NCBI GenBank assembly: GCA_022565075.1
Contig: JADFKG010000006.1
Location: forward strand, 1-24,843
From: Chloroflexota bacterium
GTDB taxonomy: Bacteria; Chloroflexota; Dehalococcoidia; SM23-28-2; RBG-16-64-32
Length of the DNA: 24,843 nucleotides
Direction: 5' to 3'
Positions 1 to 6,378 of the stretch are shown here, one piece after another. The notes below the pieces were generated by a model that ran no database searches, was not told the origin of the DNA, and saw only the letters and a program-made list of their open reading frames with translations. Within the stretch, counting starts at the first letter, position 1; each line of letters starts with the position of its first letter. Made by a program: the position numbers and the translations under genes.

Positions 1-193
1 TGACGGCCTGCAGCGCCGACTCCAGTGCTTCGAGATACGCTGCCTCTTCGGTGGAGGCAGTGCTTGTCGGTTCGCTAGCCCCGTCGTCGTCGTTGCCACC
101 GCAGGCCGCGAGGGTGAGTACGAAGGCAGCGAGCGCGAGACCGGCGAGCAGCGCGAACCAGAGAGCGGCGCTAGGCTTCACAATCGAGGTCAA
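1..193 (-). CDS. Small envelope lipoprotein, 3' part outside the window
   Basis: The visible part encodes a short basic start, a hydrophobic stretch of about 20 residues and an L-A-A-C lipobox followed by Gly-Gly-Asn and four acidic residues, then a Ser/Thr-rich linker. This is a signal-peptidase II lipoprotein signal, so the product is probably anchored on the outer face of the cell membrane. The mature part begins with an acidic helix (YLEALESALQAV) resembling the first helix of the neighbouring lipoprotein at 171-701, which suggests a tandem paralogue. I chose the TTG at 193-191 because GGAGG lies 9 bases upstream (207-203). A GTG at 181-179 is an alternative that would still leave the signal peptide intact. 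It overlaps the end of the upstream gene by 11-23 bases, so the two are probably cotranscribed. Function unknown. Confidence 0.7.
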   Translation of the reverse strand, partial: MTSIVKPSAALWFALLAGLALAAFVLTLAACGGNDDDGASEPTSTASTEEAAYLEALESALQAV

Positions 194-701
194 TGCCAAC
201 GTCCTCCGTGTCCGCGATCTCCTGGAGCCCCAGGCAGGCCGCGTCGGCCTCGTCAAGGGCGGCGTCGATGTCGCTGTCGAATTCCGCCAACCGGTCGTCC
301 AGTTGCTCGTCCGTTGTGATGTCCGTCAAGTCGTCTTGCAACGCCTCGCCGGCAGTGACTGACACACGCACGGCGTCGATGAAGTCCTGGTGGTGTGCCG
401 CGGCAACGGCCGGCACGTCGAGGTCATCGAGCTGGCGGATCGCCTCGTCGAAGATGGCGTTGATCTCCCCCAGGTAAGTGTCAAGGGCGGCGAGCTGGAC
501 GTCCAGCCCAGCGTCGGCCGAGACGTCGTTGAGCGGTTCTTCCGCCTCGCTCGTCGCCTCGTCGGCGTCGTCGAAGGTACGTTGCAGATCTGCGAAGTAG
601 ACGGAGACCGCGTCTCCGTCGCCACAGGCGATTGCGACGGACAGCGCGAGGAGGAGGGCGGCGAAGAGTGACAGAGTTGTCGCGACGGGGATCGTCTTCA
701 T
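171..701 (-). CDS. Secreted or lipid-anchored acidic helical protein
   Basis: The 176-residue product has a textbook export signal: Lys2, a hydrophobic core to about residue 24, then A-I-A-C at about residue 26. The Cys suggests lipidation, but the -3 residue is Ala rather than Leu, so a secreted form cannot be excluded. The mature part is very acidic, rich in Asp, Glu and Ala, and looks all-helical with heptad-like spacing (YFADLQRTFDDADEATSEAEE near its start). I recognise no catalytic motif or named family. It is followed by an overlapping second lipoprotein gene of similar design. An extended -10 box (TGATACAAT, 729-721) precedes the start by 19 bases. No clear Shine-Dalgarno is present. 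A role in envelope binding or scaffolding is possible but not shown. Confidence 0.75.
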   Translation of the reverse strand: MKTIPVATTLSLFAALLLALSVAIACGDGDAVSVYFADLQRTFDDADEATSEAEEPLNDVSADAGLDVQLAALDTYLGEINAIFDEAIRQLDDLDVPAVAAAHHQDFIDAVRVSVTAGEALQDDLTDITTDEQLDDRLAEFDSDIDAALDEADAACLGLQEIADTEDVGIDLDCEA

Positions 702-720
702 ACGGGGGTGAGTTGCCGCG

Positions 721-729
721 ATTGTATCA
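721..729 (-). promoter_or_regulatory. Extended -10 promoter element for the lipoprotein pair
   Basis: Read on the minus strand the bases are TGATACAAT, that is TGn followed by a 5/6 match to TATAAT. The start codon is 19 bases downstream, predicting a leader of about 12 bases. No convincing -35 hexamer is seen, which is usual for extended -10 promoters. Prediction from sequence only. Confidence 0.45.
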
Positions 730-740
730 CCGGATCGCCC

Positions 741-1421
741 CTAGACCACGACCGGGCGGCGTTCCAGGAAGCGGTAGAGCTGCGCCGGGCGGTGGCGGCC
801 CTCACTCTCGTAGCGGCCGGTGGCCTCGACGATGCCGAGCGAGGTGAGACGCTTGCGGAAGTTTCGCTTATCCAGCGCGCGCCCGAGGATCGCCTCGTAG
901 GACTGCTGGAGCTGCGAGAGCGTGAACTCCGGTGGCAGCAGCGAGTAGGCGACGTTGGAGTAGGCGAGCTTGTTGCGCAGGCGGGCCAGCGCGTACTCGA
1001 CGACGGTGGCGTTCTGGAAGGCCAGCTCCGGCATCTCGTCCACGTGATGCCAGGCCGGCTGCCACTCGTCGCGGTGCGCCAGTTGCGCGCTGCCAGTGTC
1101 GACCAGCGCCCAGTAGGCGACGGCCACAGAATCGCGCTCGTCGAGCGCGGAGAAGGTGTACAGCTGCTCGAGAAATACGTCGCGGACGCCGGTCTCGATT
1201 TCGAGGCGTCGTGTGGCGGCGTCGACCAGCGATTGGCCTTCGGCGAGCAGGCCGCCGGGCAACGACCAGGCGTCCCGGTGCGGGGGAGCGCTGCGCCGGA
1301 TGAGCAGCACCTGCAACCGCCCGGCTTCGAGGGTGAAGATGACAACGAGAAGCGCGACGGGCCGGTCAGGCGTGGGAGAGGCGCGGCGCTGGACGTCCGT
1401 GCCGGGCTTTCGCGTGGCCAT
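741..1421 (-). CDS. Nudix-domain transcriptional regulator, NrtR type
   Basis: This 226-residue protein has an N-terminal Nudix fold and a C-terminal winged-helix domain (about residues 155-222, ending in the GRHRPAQLYRF pattern typical of NrtR-like regulators). NrtR proteins bind ADP-ribose or related NAD metabolites and repress NAD-synthesis genes. The Nudix box (57-79) is degenerate. The G-x5-E-x7-RE-U-x-EE-x-GU pattern reads G57, Q63, R71, R72, I75, E76, G78, V79, so three of four catalytic Glu positions are changed. That suggests ligand sensing rather than hydrolysis. I chose ATG at 1421, 5 bases after the miaB stop. An upstream start at 1478 would overlap miaB and add an unconserved Arg-rich tail. 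It is probably cotranscribed with miaB. No NAD gene is visible nearby, so its target lies elsewhere or differs. Confidence 0.82.
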   Translation of the reverse strand: MATRKPGTDVQRRASPTPDRPVALLVVIFTLEAGRLQVLLIRRSAPPHRDAWSLPGGLLAEGQSLVDAATRRLEIETGVRDVFLEQLYTFSALDERDSVAVAYWALVDTGSAQLAHRDEWQPAWHHVDEMPELAFQNATVVEYALARLRNKLAYSNVAYSLLPPEFTLSQLQQSYEAILGRALDKRNFRKRLTSLGIVEATGRYESEGRHRPAQLYRFLERRPVVV

Positions 1422-1426
1422 CGGGC

Positions 1427-2755
1427 TCAGGCGACGGCGGCTACGCCGGCGGTGACTCGGTGGCCCTGTAGCGACCACGGGGTAGTCTTGGCGATGCGGA
1501 CGTGTACGAACTCGCCGATGGCGGCGCCAGACGGGTAAGCCGGTGCCTCGGCCTTGAAGTGAACGAGCTTGTTCGTGCGGTTGCGGCCGGTGAACGTGCC
1601 GTCCTTTTCCCCTTCGACCAGCACCTCCTGGGTTGTGTCGAGGAGTGCGGCGTTGATCTCGGTTGCGATGCGCTTCTGCAGCTCTTCTACGGCGTGGAGG
1701 CGGCGCATCTTCTCCTCCTGCGGCAGGTCGTCATCGAGGTTGCGCCAGGCGATCGTGCCGGGCCGGGGCGAGTAGGCCGCGACGTGCACCTTGTCGAAGC
1801 GCACCTGCTCCAGCACGTCCATCGTGCGCCCGAACTGCGCCTCCGTCTCGCCACAGAAGCCGACGATGACGTCGGTGCTGAGCGCGGCCTGCGGGACATA
1901 CTCGCGGATCCGGCCAACGCAGTCGAGGAACTCCTCGATCTCGTAGCCGCGGCGCATGGCGGCGAGCACTGCGTTGTCGCCGGCCTGCACCGGGATGTTG
2001 AAGTGTTCGCAGACTTTCGGCTCCTGGCCGACGGAGCGAATGATGCGGTCGGTCATGTCGCGCGGGTAGGAGGTGAGAAAGCGGATGCGCTTGATGTCGG
2101 GCAGCGCGGATAGCGAGGCGAAGAGGTCGGCCAGGTCCGGCCGTCGGGACGCGCCGTCGATCTCCGGCAGGTCCTTGCCGTAGGCCTCGACCGTTTGGCC
2201 GAGCAGCGTCACCTCGCGCACCCCCCGCGACGCCAGCGAGGCGACCTCGCGTGTGACGTCGTCGACCGTGCGCGACTTCTCGCGGCCGCGGCGGTAGGGG
2301 ACGATGCAGTAGGTGCAGAACTTATTGCAGCCGTGGACGACCGGTACGAACGCGGTCGGCCCCTTGGGTTCGGGGAAGGTGTCGGGCCAGAACTCGCCGC
2401 CCAGGTCGTTCTCGGGCATCAGGTGGCGGATGATGACGTCGAAGTTCTGCGGGCGCGCCCAGACGTCGACGAAGGGGAAGCGCTTGCGCAGGTCGTCGGT
2501 GCGGGGGCCGACCATGCAGCCCATGACGGCGATCTGCATGCCTTCACGCGACTCCTTGAGCTTGCGCAGGCGGCCTATATAGCCGGCGGCTCGGTCTTCG
2601 GCCTTCTGGCGGACGACGCAGGTGTTGACGACGGCGAGGTCGGCCGCGTCGGGCTTCGGCGTCGGCTCCCAACCCAGCTTGGCGAGGCCGGCGGCGAGCT
2701 TCTCGGAGTCGGCCTCGTTCATCTGGCAGCCTTCAGTCCAGATGTGGTATCGCAT
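1427..2755 (-). CDS. miaB: tRNA-2-methylthio-N6-dimethylallyladenosine synthase MiaB
   Basis: MiaB is a cytoplasmic radical-SAM enzyme that adds a methylthio group to i6A37 of tRNAs reading UNN codons. The 442-residue product has the full family layout. The N-terminal domain supplies three cluster ligands, C10, C46 and C80. The radical-SAM triad is C143-x3-C147-x2-C150 (CNKFCTYC). A C-terminal TRAM domain (about 375-435) binds RNA. Length matches the usual 440-470 residues. MtaB, RimO and MiaB share this architecture; the short N-terminus (cluster Cys at residue 10) and the VPYRRGREKSR stretch after the triad favour MiaB. An extended -10 box lies 8 bases before the ATG, so the mRNA is probably leaderless; there is no Shine-Dalgarno. 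The nrtR-like gene follows after 5 bases. Confidence 0.93.
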   Translation of the reverse strand: MRYHIWTEGCQMNEADSEKLAAGLAKLGWEPTPKPDAADLAVVNTCVVRQKAEDRAAGYIGRLRKLKESREGMQIAVMGCMVGPRTDDLRKRFPFVDVWARPQNFDVIIRHLMPENDLGGEFWPDTFPEPKGPTAFVPVVHGCNKFCTYCIVPYRRGREKSRTVDDVTREVASLASRGVREVTLLGQTVEAYGKDLPEIDGASRRPDLADLFASLSALPDIKRIRFLTSYPRDMTDRIIRSVGQEPKVCEHFNIPVQAGDNAVLAAMRRGYEIEEFLDCVGRIREYVPQAALSTDVIVGFCGETEAQFGRTMDVLEQVRFDKVHVAAYSPRPGTIAWRNLDDDLPQEEKMRRLHAVEELQKRIATEINAALLDTTQEVLVEGEKDGTFTGRNRTNKLVHFKAEAPAYPSGAAIGEFVHVRIAKTTPWSLQGHRVTAGVAAVA

Positions 2756-2763
2756 ACCGCTCG

Positions 2764-2772
2764 ATTGTAGCA
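2764..2772 (-). promoter_or_regulatory. Extended -10 element, leaderless promoter of miaB
   Basis: Minus-strand reading is TGCTACAAT, an extended -10 box ending 8 bases before the ATG at 2755. Transcription would be expected to begin within one or two bases of the start codon, giving a leaderless message. It lies in the 49-base gap after the hydrolase gene, so miaB can be expressed independently of the genes upstream. Confidence 0.5.
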
Positions 2773-2804
2773 GGAGGGCCGCAGCGAACGGGTGGGGCGA
2801 GTGG

Positions 2805-3764
2805 CTAGAGGCCGTTCAGGAAGTCGATGAGCGCTTCGTTCGTTTCCTTGGGGCGCTCCTGCTGCGTCCAGTGGCCGGCGCCGGGGAATGAGACGAGCTT
2901 GAGGTTGGGCACGAGCTGCTTCATCGGGTCCATCGGCGCGAACGACATGACGCCGTCTGCCTCGCCGTATACGAAGAGCGCCGGGATTTCGATCTTGCGG
3001 TCCTGCATCTCGGGCATCTGCTCGTGGTCGATGTCCATGCAGCGATAGCGGTTGATCGGGCCGCGGAAGCCGCCCTTCGTGAACTTTTCGACGTAGTAAT
3101 CGAGGTCTTCTTCAGTCATCCAGGGCGGCACGCCCTCGATGTCCGGGGCGTCGTCGAAGAGCTTCGAGTCACGCGCCCTGTTGGGCGTCGCCGTTGCGAA
3201 GCCGCCGACCTCGCGGGCCTCGCCGGCGGCGCCCCAGGTGAAGAGTCTCAGGGAGCGGCGCACGTCGGCTTCGAACTCGGCCTCGGCGACGCCCGGCTCC
3301 TGGAAGTAGAGGATGTAGAAGAACTTGTCCTTGAACATGGCGTCCATCATCTTGAGCGGCGGCACCGGGCCGCGCGGCAGGTATGGAACGCTCATGCCCA
3401 CGACGGCGCGGTAGCGCTCGGGGTGCAGCGCGGCGGACGTCCAGGCCATGGAGGAGCCCCAGTCGTGGCCGACGATCACCGCCTTCTCCTCGCCGAGGGC
3501 GTCGAGCACGCCGAGGTAATCGGCGACCATCTCGCGCATGGCGTAGGCTTCGATCTCATGCGGCTTGTCGGTGTCGCCGTAGCCGCGGACGTCGGGCGCG
3601 ACGGCGTGGTAGCCCGCCTCGGCGAGCGCGGGCAACTGGTGGCGCCACGAGTACCAGAGCTCCGGGAAACCGTGGACGAGCAGGACGAGCGGGCCCTCCC
3701 CGGCTTCGGCTATGTGCATGTTGATGCCGTTGGTCTGAATCGTGCGGTGCGTGATCTCGGTCAT
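2805..3764 (-). CDS. Alpha/beta hydrolase, epoxide hydrolase family
   Basis: Soluble epoxide hydrolases open epoxides to diols through an Asp-ester intermediate. The 319-residue product carries the oxyanion-hole HGFPE at 31-35, the nucleophile elbow GHDWGS with D101, the GHWTQQERP block with catalytic H298, and a likely charge-relay acid near D270. The cap domain has Tyr residues (YFQEPG region and YRCMDID region) that could be the epoxide-activating pair. An Asp nucleophile excludes ordinary Ser esterases. Haloalkane dehalogenases also use Asp, but HGFPE and the cap Tyr pattern favour epoxide hydrolase. AAAGGA six bases before the ATG is a clear ribosome site. The gene lies 10 bases after the FAD enzyme, so the two form an operon and may act in sequence on one substrate. 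The substrate is unknown. Confidence 0.88.
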   Translation of the reverse strand: MTEITHRTIQTNGINMHIAEAGEGPLVLLVHGFPELWYSWRHQLPALAEAGYHAVAPDVRGYGDTDKPHEIEAYAMREMVADYLGVLDALGEEKAVIVGHDWGSSMAWTSAALHPERYRAVVGMSVPYLPRGPVPPLKMMDAMFKDKFFYILYFQEPGVAEAEFEADVRRSLRLFTWGAAGEAREVGGFATATPNRARDSKLFDDAPDIEGVPPWMTEEDLDYYVEKFTKGGFRGPINRYRCMDIDHEQMPEMQDRKIEIPALFVYGEADGVMSFAPMDPMKQLVPNLKLVSFPGAGHWTQQERPKETNEALIDFLNGL

Positions 3765-3774
3765 GTCGGTCCTT

Positions 3775-4893
3775 TCAGGAGTGGATCATCTGCGCCATCG
3801 TTGTACCGAAGCTCATCCAGTCGGCCGGCTCGGGAAAGGTCCCCGACGCCAGCTTTACCGTGAAGTCGTAGAGCGGTTTGGCGACCGTATCGCGCTTCGT
3901 CTGGTACTCCGCCAGCGCTTCGCCCATCGGCCGCTTGCCGCTCAGGCCGGCGTCGACGGCCTGCGCCACGAGTTCGGCGTCGCGGAAGGCGTCGGTGATA
4001 CCCAGGCCGGTGAGGAAGTCGCGGTGATAGCCGGCGTCGCCGACGAGTGCCCATCCGGAACCGTACGGCACGCGGAAGTAGTTGGGCTGGTCGGCGGTAC
4101 CGACGAAGCGCTCCTTGCGCTTGCCGGCCCTGACCTCCCGCGCCAGCTCTGGCACGCGGTCGATGACGGCGAGGTAGTTGCCCTCGATGTCCTCGCGGAA
4201 CTCGTGGAACCCCTCGATCGCCCCTCCGACGGCGATGCAGCTGAGGCCGTCGTGTGTAGGGAAGCTGAGGATGCCGCGGCTGTCCTCGAAGAACCAGATG
4301 TGCATCTCCGGGTCGCTGATGCCGCTCCAGTAGGTGTAGTAGGCGAACGTGAGCGTCGGCCTGGTGTCGTACTCCTCCGCCCCGACCTGGCGCGCGACGA
4401 TGGAGTGCAGGCCGTCGGCGCCGATCACGATCTTCGCGCGCTCTTCGACGGGCGTCTTGTCCTTCGTCTGCCCACGCACACCGACGACTGCGTCGCCGTC
4501 CCGGATGAGTTCGCGCACGGAAACGCCCTGGCGAAACTCAGCGCCGGCCTCGACGGCGGCGTCGGCGAGGATCTTGTCCAGGATGTAGCGGCGCGGGCAG
4601 ATGGCCTCGCTGGGGATCCCGTCCGGCATCGGTACGGGAGGTGGGCTGATCAGTAGGCCGTTGGCGTGAAGATTGGTCTTCGGGATCGCCGGGACGCCGG
4701 TTTCCTTCACGCGGTCAAGGAGACCCCAGCGGTGCAGTCGCACGATTCCGGGCAGGTGGATGAAGTGCGTGGACATGATGTCGCTGGGAAACTCGTCGCG
4801 GTCGAGGAGGAGGACGTTGTGGCCCGCCCGGGCGAGGAGCATCGCGGTCGGCGCACCGGCACAGCGGGCGCCGACGACTATCGCGTCGTACAT
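3775..4893 (-). CDS. FAD-dependent oxidoreductase, aromatic hydroxylase/geranylgeranyl reductase-like
   Basis: The 372-residue product begins with a Rossmann FAD-binding strand, IVVGARCAG (G8, G13), with D31 at the end of the second strand. The second flavin motif (IGADGLHS, about 157-164) and the third (LVGDAGYHRDFLTGLG, GD at 285-286) are present. A conserved CPRR-x3-LD stretch lies at 99-106. This is the p-hydroxybenzoate-hydroxylase fold shared by flavin monooxygenases, epoxidases and isoprenoid reductases. I cannot assign a substrate. I chose ATG at 4893, which puts the FAD strand at the very N-terminus; an upstream start at 4938 adds an unconserved segment covering the promoter. Upstream lie a -10 box and a CRP-type palindrome. 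The coupled epoxide hydrolase downstream makes an epoxide-forming reaction attractive, but that is inference. Confidence 0.85.
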   Translation of the reverse strand: MYDAIVVGARCAGAPTAMLLARAGHNVLLLDRDEFPSDIMSTHFIHLPGIVRLHRWGLLDRVKETGVPAIPKTNLHANGLLISPPPVPMPDGIPSEAICPRRYILDKILADAAVEAGAEFRQGVSVRELIRDGDAVVGVRGQTKDKTPVEERAKIVIGADGLHSIVARQVGAEEYDTRPTLTFAYYTYWSGISDPEMHIWFFEDSRGILSFPTHDGLSCIAVGGAIEGFHEFREDIEGNYLAVIDRVPELAREVRAGKRKERFVGTADQPNYFRVPYGSGWALVGDAGYHRDFLTGLGITDAFRDAELVAQAVDAGLSGKRPMGEALAEYQTKRDTVAKPLYDFTVKLASGTFPEPADWMSFGTTMAQMIHS

Positions 4894-4928
4894 CGCAGCG
4901 TGAAAGTGGTCTGGTTCAAGGCGGTGAA

Positions 4929-4937
4929 ATGATAGCA
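4929..4937 (-). promoter_or_regulatory. Extended -10 element of the FAD oxidoreductase/epoxide hydrolase operon
   Basis: Minus-strand reading is TGCTATCAT, an extended -10 box with 35 bases between it and the ATG at 4893. The predicted start is near 4922, giving a leader of about 29 bases. The expected -35 position reads CCGGCC, unlike TTGACA, which fits a promoter needing an activator such as one bound at 4958-4973. Confidence 0.45.
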
Positions 4938-4957
4938 CGGGGCGTCCCCCCGGCCGG

Positions 4958-4973
4958 TGTGACTGCGGTCACA
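4958..4973. promoter_or_regulatory. CRP/FNR-family type operator, TGTGA-N6-TCACA
   Basis: The 16 bases are TGTGAC-TGCG-GTCACA, perfect 6-base arms matching the consensus half-sites of CRP-like regulators (CRP, Vfr, GlxR/Cmr). Its centre lies about 43 bases upstream of the transcription start predicted from the -10 box at 4929-4934, close to the class II activator position. It sits between the end of the glutamyltransferase gene and the FAD enzyme, so it should act on the latter operon. No CRP-like regulator is encoded in the window. Confidence 0.5.
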
Positions 4974-4989
4974 GAGGGCGAGCCTCAGG

Positions 4990-6276
4990 TCAGTAGCCTA
5001 GAGCGGCGCCGTCGGAGCGCGGGTCGGCGGCGGCGACGAGGTGATCTGGTTCGACGAGAATGCCGTGGGCGTGTCCAGCCTGCTCCGGCATGGCCATCGG
5101 CTGTGCGCCGAGGTCCGGGAGGCCGACTTCGGCGAGGAGGCCGCCGCCGTCGCCGAATCGCCAGCGCGGGGCGGCGATCGCCTCGCCCAGCTCCTGGCCG
5201 GCGACGAAGACACGGGCGAGCAGCTGGAGGTGCACCTGGATCTGCGCCTCGCCGCCCATCGTGCCGAAGACGAAGCGCGGGCGGCCGTCCTTCAGGGCCA
5301 TCGCCGGCGCCAGCGTGTGGACGGGCTTCGCGCCGGGCCGATACTGGTGCGGCTCGAAGTAGGCGCCACGGTTCTGGAGGAGCACGCCCGTGCCCGGGAT
5401 CGTAACGCCGGAGCCGAACGCCTGGTAGAGGCTCTGGTTGAGGCTGACCGCCATGCCGTCGCGGTCCATGGCGCAGAGGTAGATCGTGTCGCCATCGCCG
5501 CGCGCGGGGTCGAGCGCCCGGATCAGCCGGCGGTGCCACTCCGCGTCGTCGGGCGAAAGCTCATCGAGCGGTTCCAGGCAGTCGAGCGCCTTGAGGGCGA
5601 GGTGCCCGCGGCTGTTCGGTGGCATCTCGCAGACGTCGAGGTCGCGCCACCGCGTGCGGACGGGCTCGACCCACTCCGCCTTGTGTTCCGTGAAATCGTC
5701 GGGAGTGAAGGGGGCCGGGGCGCACTTGCCCACGCGGTCGTAGAAGTCGTCGAAGTGGTCAAGCGTCTCGGCGAGGTCGGTCTGGACGAGCGGGTCTGGC
5801 GCCAGGTAGATGCGCTCGGTCTCCGGGTCGCGTTCGAGGAGCGGGCGCGCCATCTCGGTAATCTTCTTCAGGCCTGGTGCGCGGGGGACGCCACGCCGCG
5901 CGTAGTCGATCGCTGGCTGCGCGAGGTCGGTTAGGTCGCGGGAGGCGAAGCGTTCGTGCAGAGCGCGCAGTCCGGCGACGCCACCGGGTACGGTGACCGA
6001 CCCGATGCCGCGTCCCGGCACCTTTTCCCGCACTTCGGCCGCGGCGGGCAGGCGCCCGGTTGAGTTGAGGCCGTGGAGCTTGCCTTCGGCCCAGACCATG
6101 GCGATGAGGTCGCCGCCGAGGCCGCACATGTGCGGATAGACGACGGCAAGCACGAGGTTCATGGCGATGGCGGCGTCGGCGGCGTTGCCTCCGGAGGCGA
6201 GGACCGAGAGGCCGGCGGAGGAGGCGAGGTAGTGGGGCGAGGCGACGGCGGCGTTAGGGAAGGTTGGGGCGGGCAT
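4990..6276 (-). CDS. Gamma-glutamyltransferase family Ntn-hydrolase, short intracellular form
   Basis: This family is made as a proenzyme that cleaves itself before a Thr, which becomes the catalytic nucleophile acting on gamma-glutamyl or related amide bonds. The 428-residue product has the N-terminal GGNAADAAIAMNLVLAVV block (29-46) and MCGLGGD (50-56). The cleavage/nucleophile Thr is T264 in GDTIYLCAMDRDG. The usual T-T-H triad reads T-I-Y, so the two positions after the nucleophile differ from classic enzymes. The C-terminus ends in DPRSDGAALGY, a family hallmark. It is shorter than the usual 530-580 residues and has no signal peptide, so it is probably cytoplasmic. Relatives include oxamate amidohydrolase and cephalosporin acylases, so the substrate is open. 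ATG at 6276 follows a TACAAT box by 6 bases, indicating a leaderless start. Confidence 0.86.
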   Translation of the reverse strand: MPAPTFPNAAVASPHYLASSAGLSVLASGGNAADAAIAMNLVLAVVYPHMCGLGGDLIAMVWAEGKLHGLNSTGRLPAAAEVREKVPGRGIGSVTVPGGVAGLRALHERFASRDLTDLAQPAIDYARRGVPRAPGLKKITEMARPLLERDPETERIYLAPDPLVQTDLAETLDHFDDFYDRVGKCAPAPFTPDDFTEHKAEWVEPVRTRWRDLDVCEMPPNSRGHLALKALDCLEPLDELSPDDAEWHRRLIRALDPARGDGDTIYLCAMDRDGMAVSLNQSLYQAFGSGVTIPGTGVLLQNRGAYFEPHQYRPGAKPVHTLAPAMALKDGRPRFVFGTMGGEAQIQVHLQLLARVFVAGQELGEAIAAPRWRFGDGGGLLAEVGLPDLGAQPMAMPEQAGHAHGILVEPDHLVAAADPRSDGAALGY

Positions 6277-6282
6277 GCGCCG

Positions 6283-6288
6283 ATTGTA
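6283..6288 (-). promoter_or_regulatory. -10 element, leaderless promoter of the glutamyltransferase-family gene
   Basis: TACAAT on the minus strand ends 6 bases before the ATG at 6276, predicting transcription from the start codon itself. No Shine-Dalgarno is present. It shares a 102-base divergent region with the membrane protein gene at 6379. Confidence 0.45.
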
Positions 6289-6365
6289 GGCAGCGGGAAC
6301 AAGGAAGGGAAGAGTGACGAGCGCCGTAGGCGCAGTCCAGCGGCGTTTGATCATCTCCCCGAACG

Positions 6366-6371
6366 TATACT
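6366..6371 (+). promoter_or_regulatory. -10 element, leaderless promoter of the VTT membrane protein gene
   Basis: TATACT lies 7 bases before the ATG at 6379, the same geometry as the TACAAT boxes of miaB and the other leaderless-looking genes in the window. The GGAAGGG between box and ATG is purine-rich but directly abuts the start codon, too close to be a usual Shine-Dalgarno. Confidence 0.4.
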
Positions 6372-6378
6372 GGAAGGG

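Noticed and set aside
3742..4656. Plus-strand open frame opposite the FAD oxidoreductase
   Set aside because: The minus-strand frame has three flavin motifs in order; the plus frame has none.
5041..5934. Plus-strand open frame opposite the glutamyltransferase-family gene
   Set aside because: No recognisable domain, and the opposite strand encodes a complete family member.
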